From NCBI GenBank assembly GCA_027578815.1, contig JANBTH010000263.1:1-23023 (forward strand): 23,023 nucleotides of DNA. Direction: 5' to 3'. This DNA comes from Coemansia sp. RSA 1804. Taxonomy: Eukaryota > Kickxellomycota > Kickxellomycetes > Kickxellales > Kickxellaceae. The notes under the pieces were generated by a model. It saw only the letters and a program-made list of their open reading frames with translations. It had not been told where the DNA came from and did not search any database. The first letter of the stretch is position 1. Every line of letters begins with the position of its first letter. Below are positions 10,801-17,434 of the stretch, one piece after another. The position numbers were made by a program, and so were the translations under genes.

Positions 10801-11630
10801 CATTTGTGTTTTCGGGGTTGCGCAAAACTACACTCAATATCTTGCCTGGGCATGTTGGGTTTCTGCGATTCAATCTTGTGCCTCTCGCATCGGCAACATC
10901 AGCAGTGGCCCAGAACCAGCAGCCAGTGGAGTATGCACCGGGGCACGTGGTGCTTGGATTGATGGGCCGTGCTGCGTCCGCTGCTGCTGCTCTACCAGGA
11001 AGTAATTTGACGGGACTCGGATGGACAGCTCTGCCGCGTCTGGATGTGCGTCTGGTTTCCGATACCAGTGGCGACAACGACGATGATAGCAGTGTGCTCA
11101 CACGCGAGGCTAGCGCTGCTAGCGTGGCTGGTGGCGAGGGTAGAAGAAGCACTAGTGCTTTACAGTCGCAGATGACACGCGCCCCTTCGTCGGCGCTCGG
11201 TCAGCGCAATCGGTTCAGTCCGCCTGCTTTGTCGGCTCCTCCTCCCTCCCGCGCAACGCTGCTTTCATCAGGTTCCCGAACAGCGGATGCGACGCTGTTG
11301 CTGGCCCGTCGTGCGCGCAAGGCGGCTGTTGCTCTCTCCGGGCTTGAAATGCCGTCCGATAACGTGGATGAGAATGAGGCGGAGGAAAGAGTGGATGTGC
11401 TGCTGTCGCCTGGGCTTGCTCGTTCATGCGTCGATCTTGTTCCTGACTACTTTGTGCAGCCGACAATGGCAATAGGCGGAGGCGAGTCGGATGTTGACAG
11501 CGACTACGACTATGACGGCTCTGAGGACGATGCTGTGCCTGCATTAGCGGCTGTGCCGGCTGATGCAAGGGATGCTGCCAGCTCTGTGGTTCTGCGGTAC
11601 GATCAGACCACTATTTTTTGCTTTCCTTGA
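4803..11630 (+). CDS. TRAPPC11: TRAPP complex subunit TRAPPC11 homologue (foie gras / Gryzun protein), unusually large
   Basis: TRAPPC11 is a TRAPPIII subunit that acts in ER-Golgi traffic and autophagy as part of a Rab1/Ypt1 exchange factor. The reading is by pattern. The N-terminal foie gras part has APYTRHFYPVLG (from 36), FQRFIVELERRLFARAAAYY (about 290-310) and WLVRYHFKLAVSAE (about 375-388), then HADLYQIA (about 793) and ALEIFALLADRYRSEGW (about 1072-1088), all in the order of the animal protein. The Gryzun region (about 1526-2085) ends with DSFVFSGLRKTTLNILPG (from about 1999) and LPRLDVRLV, which closely follow the C-terminus of animal TRAPPC11. The 2275 residues are about twice the human length. 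The excess lies in Gln/Ser/Gly/Asp-rich inserts (for example 410-440, 525-620, 940-975) and a tail of about 190 residues beyond the family end. It is one uninterrupted frame of 6.8 kb. TRAPPC9/10 are less likely because the C-terminal match is specific. Confidence 0.87.
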   Translation: MVSSSSGGGGGGNNNTAAIPEAKEETVKTNSSLLTAPYTRHFYPVLGVLNAPQLTTDGGNSPPTGSSSSNSSLQLTPYARQVGRSILKHFGGSSSSRTTVAAAGGENDEESEGDGGQCASGWDPPTAGPSRGRRWQTVGFGRVDDIPRRKIWRQKGGASSKKEAGDPDSDLSPRCAGSELWGEGLMTPQWIAKQQQRRPATVVSLHALHQGTSSGGSDTLLAEELARNRVCLAAFGLTYTAVVIISRAHVEEDAKGTEARLTAIMQRSGLDQPQQQNQQFAVCRPGSAHQFQRFIVELERRLFARAAAYYADSFVRTQKKLVAIPQLPVPADPTCPHAVYRSLHWSSEARATTTRLFESDRSLVAKYSRFLPLRAWLVRYHFKLAVSAECAGDRDTAQRCHWMAYVHLVCYLAEIASGAYLPPSDGNHSSQQQQSEKQQQQLDEPPQRGWMWVLNGGDGDGQRAHNLRMFGKRWMEAIALLEAIHLRLVRGWLYQSIEVAAMRAKNQQSVFSVSGASVASSGWATYGFGNQQQQQQRPYIVAPVNRSGASGSASSSTAAMLGILPASPRSPGSPASGAPASTVAGVGSSSTTSIASNNNGAGISGTNGCLEPFVFSVHAGEANAATEQLMRIERARRAEPKEADDNAVCFLALGSETGDVDLLLLQLQQQKEQPMAEVENTNQPWWPWWPLGGMVGVLDFGKTPQQQQMVPMPLSQHLAAADERIPGLVLNSSQDVSSASLMLPQGNQLDQTMTAAARQCAEHIVSIARVLLLGGFGDSSSYFWALVARQYHNHADLYQIAADHGVGFARQSIDAPIDGKQMQMLSEALVQSLRVPRVYKPIDNKLVSRQCGPDEPFAGFVFSRALSSASPTDTRSASSNSCCVFPQWIWPESAAPLLYAAALARRRQYQRLVREERVYLSGTADNDNDNDGSDHAMSAAAATPGVASTYAAVWLVPEQQKRRQVSAGSTSALSSSACVPLLLAATLRSVARADTRNSAVIEQAAAEIVADFSDDGGQRHTADDALMRLIRGSRRRTIPAEADTTDPSRMCLFLAAELAEVYADESTAIHSARALEIFALLADRYRSEGWAILTAHALRRVLQCSKDAASGSSEIRAMVELLSPFAVPCKEERIQMGERFKQYLAESPDPLTVVGANQPSQQADVDSVVDELKIDMTRIYSPIGCHAHWRHWRPGPAGASSSFMAFQVVVDCTNVHVLLEPSELCIRLCSAGAGQANIRLAGGSIRNKAAEAATEEVVVASGVDGGATTYYRNIGTVGGDGSATTTKSGSISLQLHPCSITVFEGRLSLAEDDLRRLFSTDGGANTSGAHCSSVTLDSVSLYFNSGGGEWRLRMFWPTCAAAIETAGDCEFGDSYSAAVTPGRLAASTGASSSAAMPKLLLNSGAEENEDSALNHIERLILCSAGISRMQGGAGRTLGPSSQLTLAPPTLGASTEELALRRAICIAGPAASLPAQRIRRWLHVSGDRDVRWVQLPVPPLTSADITSAEPAVSAYSRCRALYLPEPEPALTIAVDPHATATTLAPAYRGEAFPVSVVVTNTHRSRSVTRLEVGITLRSAASDDTALQQMSDLDVAADKPHPGAAFSSPRSSTSSANVDQQPIRPSVSAADNLLGSASDAPAVGYNNGNGNGAPWLSVAGSEVKDCSAPQQHVAVLSINMMRQGDQVGSDPASGSLKLAPGESKTVTVHVHFPPFGLSAGSAATKEQNQEELVPAVSLAFVARYAFEGDAEACVSEPESGAESSWSGRVTTHTNVPVIRALYAHAEALPSQPPSTHSVLDGDGWLMTHAVPGSLPATLLSAAASTDGNGEFCFRRPILVTLVNKGPWAVAVKQLLLRPPLVEAACGVNSIPMRVQLAGSSADGAATSLAPLVVAGNGGTLKEVFWLDIYTTDVIRMPTTVSPGTLEIRWERVISEQALVAEPMPTRLWLAPLELLVRKQVQVDMQISAPVARVGRMLTVCYRVLNPTRVVQTVETAMHASDSFVFSGLRKTTLNILPGHVGFLRFNLVPLASATSAVAQNQQPVEYAPGHVVLGLMGRAASAAAALPGSNLTGLGWTALPRLDVRLVSDTSGDNDDDSSVLTREASAASVAGGEGRRSTSALQSQMTRAPSSALGQRNRFSPPALSAPPPSRATLLSSGSRTADATLLLARRARKAAVALSGLEMPSDNVDENEAEERVDVLLSPGLARSCVDLVPDYFVQPTMAIGGGESDVDSDYDYDGSEDDAVPALAAVPADARDAASSVVLRYDQTTIFCFP
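6393..6410 (+). repeat. (CAG)6 microsatellite inside TRAPPC11
   Basis: Six perfect CAG units encode a Gln run in a low-complexity insert of the TRAPPC11 homologue, between the foie gras region and the Ser/Gly-rich linker. Shorter CAG clusters occur near 5622-5640 and 6091-6126. Such tracts usually lie in unstructured loops and vary in length between isolates. Confidence 0.85.
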
Positions 11631-11783
11631 ATCACCATTGAGAAGCCTGATTATTTGATTGGTTGATTGATTGATTTGCGAGTGTGGTCTTTTCAGCCCA
11701 GGATTTTTCAGTAAGGAGGATTATATAAAACCGCCCTTCTCCAAAACAACACAAAGACAAAGAAGGGAGAAGAAAACCAACCA
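11631..11783 (+). promoter_or_regulatory. Promoter of the 48-residue micro-gene, with TATA box
   Basis: TATATAAAA at 11722-11730 lies 54-62 nt upstream of the ATG at 11784, an ordinary TATA-to-start spacing for a fungal gene with a short leader. The leader is A/C-rich and ends AACCAACC|ATG. Before it, a GATT-repeat run at about 11647-11677 follows the TRAPPC11 stop and is probably its 3' UTR. Confidence 0.55.
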
Positions 11784-12014
11784 TGTTTTCGTTTCTGAGC
11801 AGTAGGTAAATGAAATGGAATGGGTAAAAATGAAAATAAAGTAATGATATGCAGGCGGGTCTGTTTTATATCCTTTCTTTCTCTCTTCAGGTCTGCAGCG
11901 CCCTCCAATAGTAGCAGAGCTGATATGAGTGAGCCAGATAGCAGCACCAGCAGCCATCAATACCCAACCAACAAAATTTTGGAGTCATTGGGGGAGAGAA
12001 GAAGAAAAAAATAG
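11784..12014 (+). CDS. Small two-exon gene for a 48-residue basic-tailed protein, unrecognised
   Basis: Exons 11784-11806 and 11891-12014 give 147 nt, 48 residues plus stop. The product starts MFSFLSSR, has a Ser-rich middle (including SEPDSSTSSHQYP) and ends in NKILESLGERRRKK. There is no membrane segment or cleavable signal peptide. Support comes from the TATA box about 60 nt upstream, a good ATG context (ACCATGT), an 84-nt intron with donor AG|GTAAAT and a pyrimidine-rich acceptor TTTCTTTCTCTCTTCAG, and a frame kept by the splice. The unspliced frame starting at 11820 lies mostly in the intron and is less natural. The composition recalls small stress-linked or complex-accessory proteins, but I recognise no family and give no function. 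Confidence 0.55.
11807..11890 (+). other. Intron of the 48-residue micro-gene
   Basis: This 84-nt predicted GT-AG intron has donor AG|GTAAAT and acceptor CTCTCTTCAG|GTCTG after a long pyrimidine tract. It interrupts an Arg codon (AG|G). No strong branch-point consensus is visible; GTAATGA at about 11840 is the nearest candidate. Confidence 0.55.
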
Positions 12015-12398
12015 ACGAGAGAATCGCAAAAGAAAAAAAGCAACTCATTAACTGGATGTTTTTCTGGAGTTTACTTTGTTTTTTATAACCAGAGTGTACG
12101 CTGCAAAGAGATTTTTGTAGCATAGTGCTGTTTTTGTCCATTTTCGCATTGTTTTTGGCCTTGAGACTTTCCATCTTTTCTTTTGTTTTTTTTTCATTCC
12201 TTCCTTTTGTTCCTTTAAGAATATATTTTTAGTTCTTTTACAGACAGTGCATTTTCCTTTTCCTTCTTTCTTTCTTTCCTTCCTATTCCATGTTCCTTTC
12301 GCCTTGCTCTTTATTTCGTATTCCCTTTTATTCATATTCAATTAATATTTTTTACCTTTCTATTCATTAGAGCACAAGACGATTCTTGGCAAAACAAA
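12015..12398 (+). promoter_or_regulatory. Intergenic region: upstream of the mannosyltransferase gene
   Basis: The region is T/CT-rich, with long runs such as TTTTCTTTTGTTTTTTTTTC near 12175-12195 and tandem TTTC/TTCC units at 12257-12285. No gene is supported; minus-strand frames here are Lys-rich products of the pyrimidine tracts. It ends with the purine-rich leader GGCAAAACAAA just before the proposed ATG at 12399. Confidence 0.45.
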
Positions 12399-14500
12399 AT
12401 GAGAGCAGGCGTAAGTTGAAATTGAAAATGAAAAACTTTCCCCAACACAAAAAGAGTGTATGCGCTGGCGTATACGCTAGGGCATACTATGCAGAGTGTG
12501 GTATGAGTGCAGGAGTTTTTTTTCATTTTCTTCCACTTATATATACTCTATGCTGGCGAGCGTGGTCCAGAATGGTTTGGTCAGACCGTTTTGTCGCCTT
12601 TATTAGCGGCCTGAGCTACGCTTGTGTAACAAGAGAGAAAGATATCATAGTCTAGATAATAGTGGTGGAGGGGGTTTTTTTTTCGTTATTGCTTGGTTGA
12701 ATTATTATTTAACACCTTTTTGTTATTGTTTATGTTTATGTTTATGTTTTTCGATTTACTTCTTTTTTTCCGTAGGTACTCAAACGGACAGCGCTTCCAT
12801 CGCCAGTGCTGCTGGGGATTGCGTTTCTGTACCTTGGATTCATGCTGGTTATTTCGAGCGGCATCATCCGAACCAGACTGCGTGCCATGGCCGAGACGTC
12901 GTTGCTGGTTCAGCAGCAGAACCAGGAGCAGATGGATGGCGGTGGCGTGGAGACGGTAACGCCCACATACCAGGTGGAGTTTCCATGGAAGTATCCGGCC
13001 CACAAGGGAAGCACCGAGGACGGCGATGCCGAGAAGGAAGAAGGCGATGCTGAAGGCGATGGAGAAGGCACCAACACGGCAGCAACAGCGGCAGGGGCGG
13101 GGGATCCCGAGGACTTTGACACAAGCGATGCGACGCTGGACAGACTGCCCAAGCTGCAGCGGTTGCCTGGGTGGCCAACAGACTTCCCCGAAGACCTCGA
13201 CGCCTACCGCGAAGACATTCTGCGCAACCCGACGTACGAGTGGGCCAGCGACAGCGAGAAGCACCGCATGGAGATTGCGCCGTGGGTGTGGCACCATCGC
13301 GGCGACGCGGATGTTCTGTTGGCGGCATCGATGTCCCAGAACGCAACCGAGGCACAGCAGGCGCTCAGCAGCATGCTGAAGCGCGGAATCGTGCCGTACA
13401 GCGGACGCAAGGCCAACGCGTCGTTCGTGGTTCTGCTGCGCAACAGGGAGCTGGATTCGTTCCGCGCGACGATGCGGCAGCTCGAGGCGCGGTTCAACAA
13501 CAAGTACCATTACCCGTATCTGTTCCTCAACGACAAGCCGTTCACGCAGCGGTTCATGCGCATGGTTGCGGCAAGCACTACCAGCAACGTGACGTTTGCG
13601 CTGATTCCGCGCGACCACTGGTCGATGCCCGACACGATCGATCCGGTGCGAGCGCTGGAGTCCCGGGAGCAGATGAAGGCGAACGGCGTGATCTACGGAG
13701 GCAGCCTCAGCTACCGCCACATGTGCCGGTTCAACAGCGGGTTCTTCTACAAGCACCCGCTGCTGCAGTCGGTGGACTGGTACTGGCGCGTGGAGCCCGG
13801 CGTGGACTTTTACTGCGACCTCGACTACGATCCGTTTCTGTTCATGCAGGACACCGGCAAGAAGTACTCGTTTGTGATTGCGCTGAAGGAGCTGGAATCG
13901 ACGATTCCGACGCTGTGGGACTACACGCTGCAGTACATGCGGCAGGCCAACGTGGCGTCCGACTGGATGTCGTTCTTCGTTGACACGAATGGCGATTACA
14001 ACCTGTGCCACTTCTGGTCGAACTTTGAGATTGCCTCGCTTAACTGGCTGCGGTCGGATGCGTACGAGGCGTACTTTGAGTACCTTGACAAGGCAAAGGG
14101 GTTCTTCATGGAGCGGTGGGGCGATGCGCCGGTGCACTCGCTGGCGGCCGGGATGCTTCTGCGCAGGGACCAGATCCACTTCTTTGACGACATCGGGTAC
14201 CGGCACGAAAACTTTGCGCGGTGCCCCGAGATAAAGGCATTGCCACTATCACCTTCATTGTCGGCAGCATTGCCGGGCATGGATCTCAAGTGCACGTGCC
14301 CGACAGGCCTCAATAACTTTGATACCAGTCGGGGCAGCTGCCTGCGCAAGTGGAAGTCGTATCTGCCGTCGGTGTGGACGATCAAGGACACTGACGAGGC
14401 GATCCAGATGGTCCGCGATGCGCGGTTCCTCACCAGCGGCCGCGAGCCCAAGATGATCAACGAGCGCCGAAGATGGTACGATTTCTTCGGCCGCTTTTAA
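12399..14500 (+). CDS. Golgi alpha-1,2-mannosyltransferase, GT15 (Kre2/Mnt1) family, two exons
   Basis: GT15 enzymes move mannose from GDP-mannose to O- and N-linked glycans in the Golgi lumen. The proposed exons 12399-12410 and 12776-14500 give 578 residues. Exon 1 encodes only Met-Arg-Ala-Gly. Exon 2 continues with VLKRTALPSP and a signal-anchor helix (LLGIAFLYLGFMLVISSG), a classic type II topology. A Glu/Gly-rich stem of about 100 residues follows. The catalytic domain shows GGSLSYRHMCRFNSGFFY, WYWRVEPGVDFYCDLDYDPF (the conserved YRVEP-type block with the Glu of the active site), NLCHFWSNFEIASLNW, FMERWGDAPVHSLAAG and IHFFDDIGYRHENF, all diagnostic of GT15. The exon-2 frame lacks any ATG before mid-anchor (12842), which is why an upstream exon is needed. 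The catalytic assignment is firm; the exon 1 choice is inference. Confidence 0.92.
12411..12775 (+). other. Proposed intron of the mannosyltransferase gene
   Basis: This 365-nt intron has a consensus donor GGC|GTAAGT and acceptor TTTTTTTCCGTAG|GTACTC, phase 0. The acceptor is well supported, because coding sequence of the correct frame begins directly after it. The donor is less certain: an alternative first exon from ATG 12572 with a weak donor GTAACA (12629) also keeps the frame. The interval contains a 30-bp near-palindrome (12458-12487), a TATATATA-like run near 12538-12545 and TTTATG repeats near 12728-12748. Confidence 0.6.
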
Positions 14501-15223
14501 TTTAATAGCTCTGTAGTTTAATCAGCAATCAAGTATATTTCGGAACATAAAAAGAAAGGCTGCAAAACGAAGGAGGTGGAGGTGCCGCAGTAGGAATCCT
14601 CCTTTTTATTATTACGATGGTTATTACCCTAGCTAATAAGGCACAACTGCGCTAATGTCAGTAGGCATATAATAACAGTGCTAGCTTGCTCACCTCGTTT
14701 GCCTTTATTTTATTTCCTGTCCCCTGTTTAGCCTCGTTTTGTTTTTCTGTCTTCTCATGCAACGTCATAGTCTGCTCTACTGTGCAAGAATAGAAGAGGA
14801 AAATAGGAGGCCTACGATTTATGCTTGGGGTGGCAGTAGATGCAATATTAGTGCATGTCCCCCTCCTCAATCATCAATTTGGAGGGTGTTTGAGCTATTG
14901 CTGCAGGGCGTGGTTGTATTTTACAATATCATAATATGTTATATTGATATGGCGGGGGGTGCACGAAAGGGAAAAGGAGAAAGACTGCTTCCTTTTTCCT
15001 TTTGTTCCGCTATCACAAAACAAAAAAGAGGAAATTGCACTTGTTTTCCAGCTTGCTACATCCACTTTTTATCTTTCTTAGCCTAGTCAACATATCAAAC
15101 AGGACAATAAAACGGAAGCAACTGGCAGAGAACGCACGTTCTGTTTTGTTGCTGTTGCTGTTGTTGTTATTCAGAAGCCAGCGGCTGCTTATTATTCACC
15201 AGTAACTACAATCTTTTTCAAGA
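14501..15223 (+). promoter_or_regulatory. Intergenic region: mannosyltransferase 3' end and OLE1 promoter/leader
   Basis: No gene is supported in these 723 bases. A hairpin with arms AAGGAGG (14570-14576) and CCTCCTT (14598-14604) followed by a T-run lies 70-100 bp past the mannosyltransferase stop and may mark its 3' end. Further on are AT-rich stretches (about 14925-14950) and a 14-bp inverted repeat, AGAACG-CA-CGTTCT (15129-15142), about 80 bp before the OLE1 ATG. The leader is T-rich with GTTGCTGTTGCTGTTGTTG at about 15147-15167. The length suits a regulated desaturase promoter, but no known element could be confirmed. Confidence 0.4.
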
Positions 15224-16615
15224 ATGGCCACTGCTTCCCCCCCTCCTTCAGCAACGACGAGGGGCAAGAAGAGAGGCGATGAGCCGTCGTGGCTAAGCTA
15301 CTACACGCCGACGCTCAGCGGACTGATGGGGTGTCTGAGCGAGATATTCCCAAGCGAGCTGATGGAGGTGGGCGAGCCGCCGGAGAAGACGGCGACGGAG
15401 GCGAAGGGAACGGTGCTGAAGAGGCCCGAGTACCACATGAAGCAGGTGCCGAGGGAGAAGAGCAAGTCGATCCACTCGCGCTGGTACTGGCCGTTCGCCA
15501 GCGGGATCCTGCTGAGCGAGGCCATCGCAATCTACGCGATATTCTTCATCAAGCTTCAAAGGGCCACGGGGATCTTCATGGTTCTGTACGGGATCCTCTC
15601 GGGGCTGTGCATCACGGCCGGGTACCACCGGCTGTGGGCGCACCGGGCGTACAAGGCGTCGCTGCCGCTGGAGCTGTTCCTGGCGGTGTTCGGAGCATCG
15701 AGCATCCAGGGCTCGATCGTGTGGTGGGTGCAGAACCACCGGCTGCACCACCGGTACACGGACACCGACCGCGACCCGTACAACATCAAGCGCGGGTTCT
15801 GGTACGCGCACCACGGGTGGATCCTGTTCCGCCGCAAGGAGGACGAGCTCGGGTACGCCGACATGACGGATCTCCATGCCAACCGGGTGGTGACGTGGCA
15901 GTACCGGTGGTACTTCTTCATCTGCGCGCTCACATCCGTCGTGCTCCCGACCGCCGTGTGCGGGTACCTGTGGGGCGACTGGGTCGGCGGCTTCTGCTGG
16001 GCCGCCATTGCGCGCACCGTCGGCGTGCAGCAGATCACGTTCTGCGTCAACTCGATTGCGCACACCTTCGGCACGCAGCCGTACAGCGACGAGCAGACGC
16101 CCAAGGACAACTGGATCACCGGGATCATCACGCTCGGCGAGGGCTACCACAACTTCCACCACGCCTTCCCCAACGACTACCGCAACGGCGTGCGCTGGTA
16201 CGACATCGACCTGACCAAGTGGATGCTCTGGGCCATGGAGCAGCTGGGCCTGGCGCACAGTCTGAAGCGCTTCCCGCGCAACGAGATCATGAAGGGCCGT
16301 GCGGCGATGAAGCTGAAGCGCGCCGAGAAGTTCGCCAGCCGCGTCAACTACGGGACGCCCGTTGACGAGCTGCCCAAGTACACCGAGTCCGAGTTCGTTG
16401 CCGAGGTCAGGGAGCGCGGGTGCAAGTGGCTGGTCATCGAGGGCTTCATCTACAACGTCGAGGACTTTGTCGACATGCATCCCGGCGGGCCCCGCCTCAT
16501 CAAGAGCGGAATCGGCAAGGACATGACCAACGCCTTCAACGGCGGCGTCTACAACCACCACTACTCGGCGCGCAATCTGATGAACTCCACCATGCGCGTG
16601 GGCAAGATCATCTGA
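15224..16615 (+). CDS. OLE1: Acyl-CoA delta-9 (stearoyl-CoA) desaturase with C-terminal cytochrome b5 domain
   Basis: This ER enzyme makes palmitoleoyl- and oleoyl-CoA from the saturated acyl-CoAs, using O2 and electrons passed through its own cytochrome b5 domain. The 463-residue frame has all the di-iron ligand motifs: HRLWAH (135-140), HRLHH (172-176), NSIAH (276-280) and HNFHH (309-313, within EGYHNFHHAFP). Hydrophobic pairs flank them at about 89-110, 117-134, 229-249 and 252-270. The cytochrome b5 domain occupies about 385-463, with the heme motif HPGG (419-422) and a second heme His at 445 or 446. Domain order and length are those of fungal Ole1. The ATG at 15224 follows a T-rich leader and no upstream in-frame ATG fits better. 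Codon usage is extremely GC3-biased, which suggests high expression and explains the long open frames on the other strand. No introns are needed. Confidence 0.97.
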   Translation: MATASPPPSATTRGKKRGDEPSWLSYYTPTLSGLMGCLSEIFPSELMEVGEPPEKTATEAKGTVLKRPEYHMKQVPREKSKSIHSRWYWPFASGILLSEAIAIYAIFFIKLQRATGIFMVLYGILSGLCITAGYHRLWAHRAYKASLPLELFLAVFGASSIQGSIVWWVQNHRLHHRYTDTDRDPYNIKRGFWYAHHGWILFRRKEDELGYADMTDLHANRVVTWQYRWYFFICALTSVVLPTAVCGYLWGDWVGGFCWAAIARTVGVQQITFCVNSIAHTFGTQPYSDEQTPKDNWITGIITLGEGYHNFHHAFPNDYRNGVRWYDIDLTKWMLWAMEQLGLAHSLKRFPRNEIMKGRAAMKLKRAEKFASRVNYGTPVDELPKYTESEFVAEVRERGCKWLVIEGFIYNVEDFVDMHPGGPRLIKSGIGKDMTNAFNGGVYNHHYSARNLMNSTMRVGKII

Positions 16616-16833
16616 GCGCGGATCACCATGGGATCTGATCACCTGGAGGGAGACGGGGGGAAGGCGCGGGGGGGGGTTCTTTGAACTGTTGCGGCGGCTG
16701 CCTTTTCTCTTTTCACCTTTTACACCCCAGCTCCTTTGTTCTTTCGTTTTCTATCTATTTCCATTCCTAGCTAAGCAACGTAGTATATGAACAGGCCACT
16801 GACTTCTGCAACCCTAGCATTACCATTATTGCC
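16616..16833 (+). other. OLE1 3' flank with long G-runs; leader of the next gene
   Basis: Thirty nucleotides after the OLE1 stop, 16645-16676 is almost purely purine, with runs of three, six and nine G separated by short spacers. This could form a G-quadruplex in DNA or in the OLE1 3' UTR. Two GATCACC copies (16621-16627 and 16637-16643) precede it. The rest is pyrimidine-rich leader running up to the ATG at 16834. Confidence 0.5.
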
Positions 16834-17232
16834 ATGACCGCCGCCGAGGAAAAGACTAGCGCTGCGCCGCTGGCCAGCGAGCCATCTGCAGCAGCGCCCA
16901 ATGCGAATGGCGCCGGGGCTGGGCGGCGGCGGAAAGAAGCAGAGGGGGAAATCAGCACCACGCTCGGGCAGCAGCTGCTTGGCGGCAACGTGGGCGAGAT
17001 CCAGGGGCTGCTGGAGACGCTGGCCGACAAGGCCGACGATGCCGAGAAGAGCAGAAGGAGCAGCAGCGCTGCGGCTGGGCGGGAGGAGGCGGAAAGCGTG
17101 GCCGATGCGTACGGCGATGTCGTCAGGGCCGAGGGCGCCGTCGGGTCGCTGGAGTCGCGTCTGGACGCGCTGCTCGGGCGGCTGGACGCGCTGCTGGCGA
17201 CGCAGCAGGAAGCGGAAGCCAGAACCAAGTAG
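16834..17232 (+). CDS. Small coiled-coil protein, family not identified
   Basis: This 132-residue acidic/basic protein lies between OLE1 and SEC20, 202 bp before the SEC20 ATG. Residues 1-35 are Ala/Ser/Pro-rich and probably disordered. About 38-70 (STLGQQLLGGNVGEIQGLLE) and 85-128 (VADAYGDVV, then LESRLDALLGRLDALLA) show heptad-like hydrophobic spacing that suggests one or two coiled coils. There is no membrane segment or signal peptide. Size and architecture recall small subunits of coiled-coil assemblies such as BLOC-1/BORC, but I see no diagnostic motif and do not assign it. The start has a good context (GCCATGACC) after a pyrimidine-rich leader. An overlapping frame (+2 from 16901) is also open, but is Arg/Trp-rich like a shadow. 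Confidence 0.6.
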   Translation: MTAAEEKTSAAPLASEPSAAAPNANGAGAGRRRKEAEGEISTTLGQQLLGGNVGEIQGLLETLADKADDAEKSRRSSSAAAGREEAESVADAYGDVVRAEGAVGSLESRLDALLGRLDALLATQQEAEARTK

Positions 17233-17434
17233 CCGCCGGCCATTCTTAGTCGCACCAACCGCCGGCCTGGTAATAGGAGACGACTCTGAGCTGCTTGATC
17301 GTCCATCGCCATCATCGCTCCTGCTTCCCCCCCCCATCATTCTTCCCCTTTTTGTCTCTGGCTTCTTTTTTCTTGTTAATACATTTTTCCCTCTCTCTCA
17401 TCCTTGTTCATTTCCCCCTTTTCTTCATTCTCAC
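17233..17434 (+). promoter_or_regulatory. Pyrimidine-rich leader and promoter of SEC20
   Basis: The 202 bases between the coiled-coil gene and SEC20 become almost pure pyrimidine from about 17320 to 17432, including a C9 run near 17328-17336. No TATA box is evident. The SEC20 frame has no stop through here, but the pyrimidine tract looks like the leaders of the neighbouring genes rather than coding sequence. Confidence 0.45.

Noticed and set aside
7707..11162. A near-identical 17-bp word, GAAG(T/C)ACTAGTGCTTTA, occurring twice in TRAPPC11
   Set aside because: Both copies encode a Ser-Thr-Ser-Ala-Leu peptide in low-complexity linkers, and two copies are too few to call a repeat family.
12686..14206. 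A 506-codon minus-strand frame opposite the mannosyltransferase
   Set aside because: Val/Arg/His/Leu-rich composition with no domain; the plus strand has the full GT15 signature.
15293..16642. A 449-codon open frame on the minus strand, and a 358-codon frame in another plus phase (15289-16365), opposite or within OLE1
   Set aside because: The correct OLE1 frame carries every catalytic motif. The others are Arg/Ala/Val/His-rich products of its strong GC3 codon bias.
16901..17434. N-terminal extension of Sec20 by 178 codons in the same open frame
   Set aside because: It overlaps the coiled-coil gene in another phase, is Arg/Trp/Gly-rich, and crosses a 110-nt pyrimidine leader. The start at 17435 gives a normal Sec20 length.
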